64,000 nucleotides of DNA from Rhizophagus irregularis (Eukaryota; Glomeromycota; Glomeromycetes; Glomerales; Glomeraceae): positions 3,534,001 to 3,598,000 of the forward strand of contig NC_089437.1 in assembly GCF_026210795.1 (NCBI RefSeq). Reading direction: 5' to 3'. Position 1 is the stretch's first letter. Every line of letters begins with the position of its first letter. Below are positions 31,303-44,322 of the stretch, piece by piece. A program made the translations under genes and the position numbers. The notes below the pieces were generated by a model. It was not told where the DNA came from. It did not search any database and worked only from the letters and a program-made list of their open reading frames with translations.

Positions 31303-34300
31303 CAGTCACCGGAAATGTCACATGCAGATCATTTTCATAATAAATCGATTTTGTGTAACGTTAATCCAACAACTTTATTTTATAATTAAACGTCAAATTC
31401 CAAATGTACCACGCTTGTGTAAATTACAAAATTTATAGATAATCATGTGTTCTATAAATTTTATCATTACTTTCCATTTTAGTAATTTTTTTTTTCGTTT
31501 TACATTTCGTGCAAAAAACCCTTAAAAAAAGCTTTTCTTCGAGATTAAAGTTGAGAAATGGAGTAAAAAATATTTTTAACAATAGTAATATATGCAAATT
31601 CACGAGAAGAAAATGTTTTTCTAAGTTATTAATGACGGTCAGTTAGGTAGTTTTTGTGTAAAACGTAAAAAATTGGATTTTTTTTTATTATAAGGAGCTT
31701 TTTAATATAAAAAACGAAAAAAAAGTATATTAAAATCATTTATTTTTGTAAGTTATCAATATCCTCTCGTATCTACAACTCTTCAATTATACTTGTTAGT
31801 TATACAATACTATATGCTAATACTAATTTCTCTTCTCTAGGCGGTCTGGAATTATTTTTGATGATTTGGAATTTCTTATTTTTTCAGCTTAGAAATTTTG
31901 CCTAAAGTAAAGATAATTATTTTTTTTCTCATACTACCATTACTTATTTTATAACTAATATGGATTGTTTGTCCTTTTTTTTATGTAGGTTTAATAGTAG
32001 TTAAAAATTATTTTTGACGATTTCTTAATTTTCGTGATGGACGTCAAATAATATTAATTAATCAGATGAAAACAAGTTGATTATTCATGTGAGTTTATTT
32101 TTTGCATAGATAATATTGTATTCATATAGGATAGATTTATTTTTATGTAGAACAATTATTTTTTCGTGTATAATAGAAATTTTTTTATCAATTTTCATAG
32201 ATAAATAAATATAAATTTATTTTTTAAAATATTATCAAAATTTTTTTTAATATTTTAATTAAAAATAATTTATTTTTTTTACAAATTACTATAGCATGAA
32301 CGTATAATAGTTTGGGATTTAAGTATCAGTTGCTTCATCATCATCATCAGATAGCATGTTTGTTTCTTCTTCTTTCCCCCCCCCCTCCCCCTCCCTCTTC
32401 CCCTCCCCCTCCCTCTCCCTCTCCCTCTCCCCCTCCCCCTTCCTCTTCCTCTCCCTCCTCTCCCTTTTTCTTTTTCTTTTTCTTCTCTTATTTCTATTTT
32501 TTTCTTTTTTCATTTTAGTAATATCAGCAACTGTAACCCGTGTGATATTTCTTGCTCTTCTTCCAATAGTTGTATAACTTTCTGTTAAAAAAATTTCTTG
32601 ATTTGCTATTGTTTGTAATCTCTTAATTCCAATATCATACGCAATAATTAATTGATTAACTCCATCATCATTTAAATTGTTACAGAATTCAAATACTGGA
32701 TTTTCAAGAGGATTTAAAGATTCAAAAGCATTTATCAATAAGTGTGCGAGCTCCCAAATCTTTTCCTTTCGAGATTGAACATTACGTGGTCGGGAACTTT
32801 GAACAGAATCTCCAATGTAATCACAAATCAGCATTTCTGTTCGTTCCTTTTCTAGTTGAGTAGCTTTTATTCTTAATTTCAACTCTTCCCCATCTGCCGG
32901 AATTCTTGTTACATTTTGTTTTACAAATTTTACTCCAAATGTTTCTAGTGCTTCGTCATATGCAAAAAAATGTCCAGGACTTGTTAAATTAATGGATGGT
33001 GCTGTACGAAGCATTTTACGAAGTAGAGGATTATTTTCTATGCAATGTATATGATACGTTACAGATCTAGCATAATTTGATTTACCGGCAATGGGAAATA
33101 AAGGTGAAAAAGCTTTTAAACTTTCATGTTGTAAATCAAATATTCCCCATCTAATACCAAACCAATGTGCACGCCAATAACTAGCCCATTGAAAATATAA
33201 ATACCAAACTTTTACACAATTATTTTCTTCTTTTAAAATATTATCTAATGTCTGTTTTTTCTTTTTTACATATATATGAATTGCTATTCCTACGGAAATC
33301 CAAATCAATTCCAATACTCTTGAAGTTGCTCTGAAATCTACACCTTTCTCTAATTTATCTAGAAATCGTACACCTAATATTCCTGCCATATTGAATATTC
33401 CGTAACCAGAAAAAATTGTAATTAATGCCATCATCATATCCTTATTGGTATGCCATTGTCCAAGGATCATTTTTGTTTTTTGATTTGTTTTACAATAACT
33501 AATACCTCGTCTAAAAATAGCTTCATCCGCAACTACATTAATATATTCATTATTTTCCATACCAATTTCATTTTTATACATTTCTAGACATTTATGCACA
33601 GCGGAATCACTTGATGGTGGATCTCCAGCATCAAGAATTATAACATTGGGAGGCGGAAGATTAAAACTAACTTCAAAATGTGTCATAATTTGATTACGTA
33701 TATCATCTTCATTAAAATCTGAACGATAATTAGGAGTGAGATTTTCATTAAACGTAAGTAATTGTTCAAAAACTGAATTAAAAATATTAAATGTTTGTTG
33801 TGAAAAATTATTTTGCCCAAAAAGTTTTTGCTTATTTTCGTCTTGTATTTCAATAATTTCAGGTAATTCATTAGGTAGTTGGTATTGAAAGAGCATCCGT
33901 AATGTAGCGTGTGAATTTCCTCTAACAGCGTCAAAAATGTTTCCATAACCAAATGTAGTTTCTTTAAAATCCACATTATCAATAATACCAAGATTCCAAA
34001 TATTCTTTTCATGGCAAATTCGATCAGTTGGATCTACTAAAAGAGCACGAATTTTTTCCAAATTTCGTTCATGTCTTTGAGAGTGGCTTGTAATATTAAC
34101 AACTTCTAAAATTCCCTGCAATGATGACAAAAGTTTTGGTTTTCGGCAAAGACTTGCCATTGTTCGAGGTAACCAAATTTTCCATCCTTTAAATGCAATG
34201 TTTAAAATTATTGAAATAAAAAATGTGGTTTGTTTAGTAATTTTTTCATAATTTAAAGGTTTTAATGGTTTTTTACGATATTTTCTTTGTCTATCTATAA

Positions 34301-36135
34301 TTTTTTTTTTGTTTCATATAAAGTTTTTAAAAGACCATCATAAAATTGTACTAAACATGAAGGAAATATAGAACGATATTCTTCTATAGAAGTAGGTGAT
34401 TCAAGTAATTTTTTGTGAATTTTTAATTCATTTTTCGCGAGTATTATTGAATGTGCTAATGCTTCTCCAAATTCAAAAAAATGTTTTGACGTAAGATTCT
34501 TAGGATTTAATTTTTTATCAAAATTGTAATTAAATTTGACTAAAATAAGAATAATAAGAATTATAAATAAAGAAGGTACTTCATTTTTTATATTTTGTAC
34601 TGATAGTAGCGTTGATGATGTAGTCTCAGATTTTTCTTGAGTATTAATAATACATAAAATAGGAGCTAAATGTGCTAAAATTTTTTCTTGAAATGCTAAA
34701 TTATCAGAATTAGCAATATTAAGAATCCAATATCCAATTACTTCTAATGCCTTTTTGGTATCATTTTTATGATGTGACAGGTTATCACAATTTGGATCTT
34801 TTTTTATACCTTGTCCAACACGTTGATAAATATGCCCACCCTTTTCTTCATAACAATTCATACATATATATCGTGCATGTTTACTCGAATTTGTTGGAAT
34901 TACAAAAGAATGGTATGTTTGCAATGCACCACATTTCATTTGCCCTATACAAGGTACCTGAATATTTTTACCTATAACTTTATATGAGTGATTTTCACAA
35001 TTAGGACCACGACTAAAAAAAATTTTATTTTTATTACAAAATAAACATCTGCGTTTATGAATAATACTTTCCATATAATCTTTAGTTTGTTTTAAATTTG
35101 ATGAATGCAATTGATTTTGATCATATAAAAAATGCGAATAACAAACACCTAAATCTTCAATTAAAAAATTTTTTGCTTTAACTTCTTCATCGTCAATTTG
35201 CCAAGTTCCAATCATTTGCCAAAGTCGTCTCAATTTTTTTTTAGAGTTGCACCGCTGAATTTTACCATCTAACATATCAATTACAACGCATGGAGTTAAA
35301 TTTTCATTATTTGGTACTTTAGTAATTATTTCATCACGCTCATCATCAGATTCTGTCTCAGAAAAATTACTTCCTATATCACTCAGATCCTCCCAATTGT
35401 CTTCTTCCTCTGAAATATTTTGTTGAACTAATTTTTTTGCATTTGTAAGCATATTAAAATCTAATTCAAATAAAGATTCTAAAGATTCATTTTCCTCTAC
35501 ATTATTGAAACTCTCATTTTCATCATATTCACTATAAAAAGTTTCATTCTTATCCGTTAAACTTTCCTCTAAATTCTCATATTCTAAGCTTTTCTCTAAA
35601 TCCATTATATAAATCTAAAAAAAAAAATTTTTTTTTAAGAAAAAAACACGTTATATTTTACTAGTTTTTGTTTAAAACTTTAAATTTCTTGTTATCTTTG
35701 GTAAATTTCAAGTTTTTCTTACCTTTTATTATTTTTAATATCAAAAATACAACAACTTCCAGCGAAGATTAAAGTTGAATAACAAAGAGTATGAGAGATT
35801 TTTTTTAATAAGGTTATAGAAGCGGTCAATATGTTCGTTTTTTATTATTTAAGTTAGATCGATCATATTGTGTAAATTTGGTGTTACATATGATTTAATT
35901 TTTTTTAATTTAACGGAATTTAGGCCGGCATTACGGAATTGGCCAGAATTAACAAAAATTTGGCCAGAATTATAAATTGTTGATCGGCAAATTTAACCAG
36001 ATTTAATTAATTTTGGCCAACTTTAATTATATATTTGTATTATACATTTGAAGAGGGTACTGCGCCATAAATTTTTTTTTCTCGACCTTAATAAAAAAAA
36101 TTTGCCTTTTTTTATTGTGACATTTCCAGTGACTG
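31303..36135. mobile_element. 4.8-kb TIR transposon of unrecognised family
   Basis: 20-bp inverted ends: CAGTCACCGGAAATGTCACA at 31303-31322 and its inverse with one change at 36116-36135. They are flanked by ATAT on both sides (31299-31302, 36136-36139), consistent with a 4-bp duplication. It holds one long minus-strand gene. Around it only AT-rich spacer is seen. It sits inside a gene remnant whose reading continues at 36136. The end sequence and protein do not match a family I can name. Confidence 0.7.
32319..35605 (-). pseudogene. Putative transposase of the 4.8-kb element, one frameshift
   Basis: Two frames, 34295-35605 (436 aa) and 32319-34160 (613 aa). They would be continuous if one A were missing from the A-run near 34298, so this looks like one ~1,090-aa protein. 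The N-terminus is acidic; then zinc-like CLFCNKNK...CENH and YICMNCYEEKGGH. The second part has NVIILDAGDP, NVVADEAIFRR, ILGQWHTNKDMM, GYGIFNMAGILGVRFLDKL and DFRATSRVLELIW, a layout like large RNase-H-fold transposases with an inserted helical domain. The tail (last ~60 residues) is an Arg/Lys/Glu/Gly repeat from a CT-rich tract. A resemblance to DUF6589-type fungal transposon proteins is possible but unproven. Confidence 0.55.
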
Positions 36136-36421
36136 ATATGCAATAGCACAAACTAAAGGTAAACAAACATTATTAAGACATTGAGCAAATCATATAGCAG
36201 ATTATGAAGTGTTACATCATATTCATTTTTGTAATCATGAACCTGAACCAAAACATATTTATTATTTTGGACAATCTAAAACATTAGAAGATTGGTATAA
36301 TAATAGGAAAGATGATCAAGATGCTATTTATAAAGGATTTGAAGAAAAATCTACTTTTACAAAACATGATTTTAAGAAAAAAAGTCTTGATGAAGTTTCA
36401 ATTTGGGTATATGATGAATGA
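36136..36421 (+). pseudogene. 3' remnant of a gene hit by the 4.8-kb element
   Basis: Reads YAIAQTKGKQTLLR, one stop (TGA), then IADYEVLHHIHFCNHEPEPK, YYFGQSKTLEDWYN and a final SLDEVSIWVYDE before a stop at 36419. Just left of the element, after an acceptor TTTTTAG at 31290, the sequence GAAGTATAT would precede it in frame. No family recognised. At least one nonsense change besides the insertion shows it is dead. Confidence 0.45.
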
Positions 36422-37421
36422 ATATGAATGATAAATAAATAAATAATAATAATATTTAATTATAATCATCATTATTATTATTAAATAGTATTTTTTTTTT
36501 ATGAAATTGATAAAAAGAAGAAACTTTTTTTTTAAAAAAAAAGATAAAAGGAAAATGTGAAATTATTTTAAGTTAGTTTAATTATTTTGTAAATTTTTAT
36601 TTTTTTTATTGTAAATTCTATATAGTATCTTAATATAATTTTCTTGTAAATTTTTTATTTTTTATTTTTATTTTTATTTTTCTTTTATTTCTCATCATCT
36701 TTTTGTCTTTTTTTTCACATAACATATAATGTACAGTATACTTGGTTTAATAAATAAATTCAATTTTGAAATTATAAAATTTATTTTATTACATTATACA
36801 GTATTAAATATTAATAATATCAACTAGAATCAATAGAGAGGATAAAAGGATTAAAATAAACTAAAAAACATAAAAAATGATATGATTGAACAACTTCTTA
36901 TGCTTTTATCTAATAATGTTCCTTATAATTTAAAGCTACTAAAATACTCAACACTATTAATACACTCAATACTTTAAATAAAATGGACCAGCATTAGATT
37001 GGCTAAGTGCATAAAGAACGTAAGGTAATGAAATTCGCATAATTACGTTACTCTGCGCATATTTAATATGTACAACATCCCTGTACAGTACATCTCAATA
37101 TACTAGATCCAATAAGTTACTATCTCTTACCTTTACCTCTCATGTTCATCTTACCTTTACTATTTATCCAGTTCCTATCTCTATTTCATCTTTAAGATCT
37201 TTATTCAGCAGTCAGCACCTAAAATTGAAATGATCATTAGCATCTGATGCCACTAGCCAACCTACCATCATGAATGCTTTACCAAACAACTCACAATCTT
37301 CATTGTCAAATATTACCTTTTCACAAAAATCTTTTCAAGATATATCATTAATTTTAATTTTCAATTTCAAATATTGGTTTTCAGTTTTGTATAATCTGTT
37401 ACTTTTTGAATAAACTTAGCA
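36422..37421. other. AT-rich stretch without a gene
   Basis: Low-complexity T/A tracts. No convincing coding frame, RNA gene or repeat border. Confidence 0.5.
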
Positions 37422-37874
37422 AAATTTCTTCATTCTACCAGTGATTATAAATCTCTGCATTTACCTATTATAAAAAAGAAGAAATTGTTAATAGTGTGCT
37501 AAATTTTTATTTAATGGTAAAGAAGACATAGCCAATTCCTCCTTTAGAATTAGCAGACTTTATCAATAACAAAGTAGGATGTTATTTGCCTGAGTTGGTT
37601 ATCAAGTGAACAAGAGAAATAAAAAAAAATAAAAAAAAATAAAAAAAGGGAATAAAAAAATAAAAATAAAAATAAAATAAAAAAGAAAAAGCAGGTAATT
37701 TCATAGGAATTACCCACTTTGCTCACCCTTACCCAACCCAAACAAATAAATCCAGTACCCTCCTAAGTAAAATTTGTGAACTCCCCGACTCAAATGAGTT
37801 ATCCGTTCTAATTTTAGCTTAGGAAGTTACCCACTTTGCAAATAAAAAAATACACACCTCTTTTAAAGTCTCTT
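37422..37874. repeat. ~455-bp direct duplication, copy 1
   Basis: Matches 38083-38544 almost base for base (small indels in A-runs and in TAGAATT(ATT)AGC). It contains GGTAATTTCATAGGAATTACC, a small hairpin. No gene is inside; the frame on the minus strand is low-complexity. The copies are 661 bp apart start to start. Confidence 0.85.
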
Positions 37875-38082
37875 AATAAGCCATTTACACTTATCTAAAA
37901 GTCAGTAATGCTCCATTCAGAGAATTTTCATCTGTTGTCCAGTATTTCAATACAAAATAATGCTGTAATTGATAAATAATTGAATATAATTCAATAATAA
38001 GAAATCAGATAACAAATATAAAGTATAAACATAAAAAAAAATTTTCACATTTTTATTACTTTTTTTCAAGAATTCCTCTAGG

Positions 38083-38544
38083 AAATTTCTTCATTTTACC
38101 AGTGATTGTAAATCTCTGCATTTACCTATTATAAGAAAGAAAAAATTATTAATAGTGTGCTAAATTTTTATTTAATGGTAAAGAAGAACTAGCCAATTCC
38201 TCCTTTAGAATTATTAGCAGACTTTATCAATAACAAAGTAGGATGTTATTTGCCTGAGTTGGTTATCAAGTGAACAAGAGAAATAAAAAAAAATAAAAAA
38301 AAATAAAAAAAAAAAAGGGAATAAAAAAATAAAAATAAAAATAAAATAAAAAAGAAAAAGCAGGTAATTTCATAGGAATTACCCACTTTGCTCACCCTTA
38401 CCCAACCCAAACAAATAAATCCAGTACCCTCCTAAGTAAAATTTGTGAACTCCCCGACTCAAATGAGTTATCCGTTCTAATTTTAGCTTAGGAAGTTACC
38501 CACTTTGCAAATAAAAAAAATACACACCTCTTTTAAAATCTCTT
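38083..38544. repeat. ~460-bp direct duplication, copy 2
   Basis: Second copy of the block at 37422-37874, very similar, implying a recent local duplication. The ~200 bp between the copies are unrelated AT-rich DNA. Confidence 0.85.
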
Positions 38545-38769
38545 GAGTCATTTTACACTCAAGAAAGAAGGCCTTTAACTTCTGTACCATGGCTCTCTAT
38601 TGTATATGGCTTAGAAGACTTTTGCGAAATTTGTAACCTTTGGTATCTAATGATTTTACAACAGATATATACTGTATATTGTTTGTAAAAGTATGTTAAC
38701 TTTATGAAAAAGTATGTTAACCATATGAAAAAATATGTTAACCATACGAAAAAATATGTTAAAATGATA

Positions 38770-39260
38770 AAAATCATAAAGAAAAAGATGTATTAGCTGA
38801 TAGTTGTAAAAGGACAGACAATCAAGATAATGATCACAAAGAGTCTTTTGATGATTCTAGAAAATATAATAAAAAAGATTCAAGGAGAACAAAATTTTCA
38901 CCAATATTACCACCATTGGAAGATCAAACAAGCTGCCTGCTCTGCTAAAGTTTTAATTAAAGATAAAGAAAAGGAAACATTGATTCTTTGGAAAAGAAAC
39001 AAACTAATGACTCCAATACCAAAAAAGAAGAGAGTTCTTATAAAAAAGGCAAAGATAAATAGGTAGGTATATACCTAATATTATTCAATACTCCATTACC
39101 TGGTCATGAACGATCAAAACCTTCTTGTCATCATAGTGAAGATCACGTTGGTTTTCAAGAGTATTGAAAACCAAATGAGAGGTCTAATAATAATAATAAT
39201 AATTCTGAAGCAGAACATAATCAATCACCCAGAAATACGTTTTATTTTCTTTAGTATTAA
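38770..39260 (+). pseudogene. Low-complexity gene remnant
   Basis: Fragments such as KEKDVLADSCKR, NDHKESFDDSRKYNKKDSRR, FSPILPPLEDQTSC, SYKKGKDK and LPGHERSKPSCHHSEDHVGFQ appear in mixed frames with stops between. Charged and Ser/Lys-rich, probably a decayed host gene or its exons. No domain recognised. Confidence 0.3.
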
Positions 39261-40435
39261 ACAGTAGTTGTTGCTGAAGAATAAAAAATTATTTTTTTTT
39301 TTCTTGCATACTGTTGCACCCTTGAGGAATTTAGTTGTCTCATTTAATGACCAAAGAAAAAAAAAACTTTTTTTCGACAAACGACAGTTGTTTGTTGCCG
39401 AGTTATTGAAATAAAAAAAAACGTACGAAAAAATAAGTTAAACGTACGAAAAAGTATTTTAAACCATACAAAAAAATTAAACGTATGAAAAAAATATAGG
39501 ATATATATAATTTTTTTCTGAAAATTGACTCATCTTGTGTATTTATTGAGACACGTCGTGTTCTATAGTACGCGTTTGAGGCTGAGTGTGCTGAGTATGG
39601 AAAGATCATCGATCAGACACAATTATTACATAATATATCTAACTTTAATAATAATATTGTATAGGTGAGTCATATTGAACTTTTGATTGACGCAATAACT
39701 ATCTAGAATTGGTAAGAAATATTTCTAATGTAAAATAATTTACTATTAATTATATTTTTTATAGATAGATGAAAGAACCGTGCGATTTTCTTGGTGATAG
39801 CATACTTTAAAATCCTGAGATGTTAATGGTGTCAATTTTATGTTTATAAACTGTAATAACATTTCTATCTTGTGGAAACAATATTAATTTGATTTATTTA
39901 TTTATTTATTTTGTTTATAAACTTTGAATCCAATCATTTCCTAATCATGTGATATGCGTATTCGTTAATTCTAGCTGGAATTCCTATAAATTTATTTAAT
40001 TTATTTAAAAATTGATTACACATCATAATAAAAACCATCTAATAATAAAGTGGTATTTAAATGTAAAAAAGAAAAGGTTTTAATGTAAAAAAGAGATATT
40101 GTATTTAATGTGAAAAATAAGAATTAGTAATGTTTATGTGTAGAAAAAAATAATGAGAGAGACATTTTACGTTACCTATTTTTTTCTGTTATAAATTGAT
40201 TTTGAAAAAGAGCTCGTAAATATTGAAAACAAAAAGAAAATAAAAGAAAAAAGAAAACTTTTTTTTTTCTTTTTTCTTTTGAAAAAACCACTGAAAACCC
40301 CATTCAAAACACTATTATCAATGACACGTGCATGATTAACTTACAATTTTTATATTTTGTATACTATAGTTTATATTCTAAGCGCCAATTAATTTCAACT
40401 GAGTTTCCCGTTTGTGTAATCCACCGATGTCACAC
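39261..40435. other. AT-rich stretch without a gene
   Basis: Short repeats of AAACGTACGAAAAA-type words at 39418-39490 resemble those at 38690-38770. No gene or element end found. Confidence 0.45.
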
Positions 40436-40439
40436 CCCC

Positions 40440-41830
40440 CTGTGACGCGATATTTTTTATTTATTTATTTTATTTCTAGAAGAGTAGTAAATGTTATCTG
40501 TTACAAAAGATATGTAATAAAACAAATCGCAGGGAAATCTAGTAAGTAGAAGTACATTATTCAAATTACGCTACTACTAGCATTAGGAAAAAATAAAATT
40601 ACAAAAAAAAGAAAAGAAAAAAAGAAAAGAAAGAAAATATTAGTCCAATGGGTAAAAGAAACTGATGATAAATCAACATCTAAAGATAATAACCAAGTTA
40701 AATTATGTCTGAAATTTGACGATGTTAAATAGATCCATAAGATATTGTTGTCAAATGCTCGTCGTGAGTCATTAAAAGGGTGTCGGTAGCCACGTTCCAT
40801 AATGGAGTCGTTAAGATTTCAGTTATGACGTGTACGTTTTCGATTATTATCATTAGGATGTGTGCGTCGATAATCACGGAATGAAGATTTGGTGATATTA
40901 AGACGTTTCTTGGTCTCTTTCCACATAATGGAGCGTTCTTTCCAAATAGCTTCGTAAATGTTTTTGTGAAGGTCGTATAAAAGTTAATTAATATTTTTTT
41001 CATTCGAGCTTTGCCTATACCAGCAGCCTTAAAAGGATAAATAATCTCTTTAGGGATTAAATTTAGGAGTAAACAATGTAAATGTGGATTATCCGTAATT
41101 TTCGTTAAATTACGTTCAGTCCAGTTAAACCAGTCCAAAAGTTTGTCAACTTAAGTCGGTTATTATTGTGACTTTGTGGAGTTAAACTGGAAAGAGTATG
41201 AGGTTGTCTTTGAAAAAAACATTAATATTAGCAATAAGTTTGTTTATGTAATGAATATCATTCGAATAGAATAAGAATTATCAAATTGATGAGAATTTTG
41301 TTTAATTTTTGGAAGGTTAAGGCTTTTTATCGTTTTGTCTATTGCTTGTTGGATATGTTCATATGTCGTATTAACATGTTTTTGAGGATCATGATGAGTA
41401 CGATAATTGATGGATTCTCGTTGAAATTATTGATAAACGAAGTTGTGGAAATCAGTCCATTGATTTTTAGAAATCCGTTTAGAATTAATGCGTTCGTTGT
41501 AAGAGGGATCAGGGTTATGTATAATAAGAAATTGTTTATTATTAAGTGTAAAATAATTTTTTGTAATTTTGTGGTTTTTTATATCTAGTCTGTTATTGGG
41601 ATCCTGTAGATTTGTTTCGCATACGTGTAATAAATGAATGTGATATATGAAATAAGTGTCATTTTTTTGTTGATCGCACCTTGGATATTGAAAGTAGCGA
41701 AGTTAATGGAAGAAAATTGGGAAAATTTAGGGGAGGAATTCGTATCCAAATCAATGTTATTTTGTTGTACTATCATTAGAAAAATATAAAATTTGAAGAA
41801 GATGTGTATAATCAAGGTTGGATTAAAATC
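40440..41830 (-). mobile_element. LINE relic, minus strand, internally deleted and decayed
   Basis: The 5' part (around 41815-41650) reads INFATFNIQGAINKK, the start of the AP-endonuclease domain of Glomeromycete LINEs. The middle (41580-41290) gives DPDPSYNERINSK, NQWTDFHNFVYQ and HVNTTYEHIQQAIDKTIKSL. The 3' part gives FNWTERNLTKITDNPHLHCLLLNLIPKEI (41138 down) and FDNNILWIYLTSSNFRHNL. Frames change and stops occur. Most of the endonuclease and all of the reverse-transcriptase core are missing. An AAATAAAATAAATAAAT-like tail lies near 40450-40475. Confidence 0.65.
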
Positions 41831-41834
41831 AAAA

Positions 41835-43085
41835 ATGGAGAATCAAAAAAATAAAGCCAAAAATAAAATAAAAGATTGATCGATCGATTATTTAGTATTC
41901 TAGTACAAGAAACGATCTCTTGGGAGTAGAATTGTTAAGATTAGGGTGGATTACTTCGTTCACTTGTTTGCGGAAATGCGGCTAGATTATCATTGGATTT
42001 TTATATAAAACAGAAAATCAAAATATTTTTAATGCCAAAATTGAGTCGACGCTTTTTTTTTATAAATGCAATAATAGCAAATTTATAGAGAATATTTTTC
42101 CGAGAACCATTATTATTCTTTAAATAAAAGTGAGTTTTCTAATAATACTTTGTTTTAGAAATTCTTGATTTTTTGGATTGCAATCAACGATATGATCTAA
42201 ATATAAAAAATGATTAAAATGATTATGCATAAATCAAGAATCTTCAAAAGCAACAAAAATACTTTGTGCTCCATCTGAATATTTCCAATAATTTGAATAG
42301 TAAATCTTGTTAGTAATATTTTCTCATTAATGTCCTTTACAATATTTACAATATTAAAGTCATAATATTACGTGAATAATTGGAGTATCGTGGTCACGCA
42401 AATTTAATTAAATTGGTAAATTTAAGTAAAAATACTTTATAATTTGTTAGCAAAACGAAACTATCATGTGATTAATAATAGTAATTTGAGACTTTAATAA
42501 TAATTTTTAATTCCTATCAAATATATTTGTAATATTTATAGTTGAATAAAAATTTCTTAGTAAAAATAATTTATCGATTAGCTGATCGGGCGAAACTTTT
42601 TCTTAATTTACAACTCGTCAATTGAAAACCTTTAATTGTTACAAAAAAGATTATATATCGAATTAAATAATTTATTAAATGAAAAAAATTCTTTCTCCTA
42701 CCTTCCGTTTTCATTAAAATTCTGCAATATTATTACGGCTGCTAATAACGTATAATTTCCAGAAATATTTATTTCAATACCATTTTTTTTTTCTTTTGAA
42801 TTATTGACTGGTCCCAGTTGATGCAATAATAAGATAAATATGAAATATGATTCACTTAAAATACCGAGAAATCGAAGAATCGGAGAAGTTAATACGTTTC
42901 TAATTAAATATCTTGACAAGATTTAAGCCTTGACTACACGTCTCATCAAAACTAGGTCTCAATCGCCGTAAGAAGTTGCTTTTCGTTTTAATTATTTAAA
43001 TTAAAAAAAAAATTAACAATATACCCTAGTGAATACTGCGATTAATAATGATGAATCTCTTACAGAAGAGAAGCAATAAATAAAT
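41835..43085. other. AT-rich region without a clear gene
   Basis: A minus frame at 42698-42919 (73 residues, hydrophobic start, Asn-rich end) might be an exon but has no recognisable partner. Otherwise nothing seen. Confidence 0.4.
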
Positions 43086-43089
43086 TAAA

Positions 43090-43830
43090 TAAGAACTTTG
43101 ACGGGATTACATAATTTGTGAAAATTGTCAAAATGAATGTTTAGTTATAACATATTGTGAACATTTTGTTCGAGATTATTTAAAAAATTTTTAAATTGGA
43201 TAACAATTTAATACATTAATAGAATGGATTTCTATAATTTATATTTTTAACTAAAGGTGGATTCTCCGAAATTTATATAACAGATTGGATTGATGGGCGT
43301 TATAAATTATAATAAATGAGTTTCTAAAGAAAAACAACTGAAAAGTTTTAAAGGTTACTGAGTAATACTTAAAAGATTAGAAAATGTTGGAAAGTGCTAG
43401 ATTGATGGGGTATTTATATTGAAAGGATTCTATTCGGCTTTATGTAACTTTTTAAAAAAAATATACGTGTAATTTTATATGGGAAATCACATGGATCAAT
43501 AGCACCAAGCCGTATGTCCACTCAATGGTGCAGCTAGGTGTAAGATCGATATTAGGAATGGACCATGTTTTGGTTTAAAAAAGAAATTATATGCTTGAAA
43601 TAATTGTAATGTGTTGTAATGTTGTATGGATATAGATTTAAGAATTATTTACAGCGAAATCATAATGACCTTACATGGAAAGAAAGAATTCAAATTACTT
43701 TACTTATGATATATACTTCACGCACTTCATATAATTCATAGTGAGAACAGAATTCACGGATTCTATATCATCGGATTAATCATTATGAGTGATCTTAAAT
43801 ATTGTGGACCAGCTGATATTGTATGTATGG
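43090..43830 (+). pseudogene. Tyrosine-kinase-like pseudogene
   Basis: Scattered pieces match the layout of Rhizophagus-type kinases: CENCQNECLVITYCEHFVRDYLK (zinc head), KGGFSEIYITDWIDGRYK (Gly-loop), LKRLENV, then DLR...YSEII, KEEF/KERIQIT, IIHSENRIH and SDLKYCGPAD. Stops and frame changes occur in every segment, and the catalytic lysine, HRD and DFG regions are not in one frame. A long-dead host gene copy of the expanded kinase family seen intact at 54.3 and 57.5 kb. Confidence 0.65.
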
Positions 43831-44322
43831 AATCTTCACTATTTCGACTGATATCTCTTTTCCCCCATCCAATAACTATTTAATAATATATAAATTTCTT
43901 AATAGATATTCCAATTATCGATGGTTTATTTTAGATATAATCATTGTATATATATAAACTAGTTATTTCGTTTCTCGTTTGAAATCTGATTTCTCATGAC
44001 TGGCTTGATCTTAAAATAATAGACGCTTGTCAACATGTAACTGGTATATGCTGATAATTTTACAATAATTTTCTCTAAGTAAAAGAAAATTATATATTCA
44101 TTTTGTAATTTCAATCGAAATTTAATATTTAAGATTCCAAAAAAACTCTGCCTGATTGTAAAAAATTTTAATTATATTTTTAGTAAAAATTAAAAAATTA
44201 TAAGAAAAAGAAAAAATTTGGTTCAACGTTACGTAATTATATATTTTTTATTAAAAAAATAAATAATTAATATATCACAATGATTTTTTTTTTCGTATAA
44301 AATAATTAAAAAACAACAATAT

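Noticed and set aside
43500-43590. Possible tRNA-like segment with GGTGCAGCTAGGTG
   Set aside because: No cloverleaf arms or T-loop can be paired; it falls inside the kinase pseudogene.
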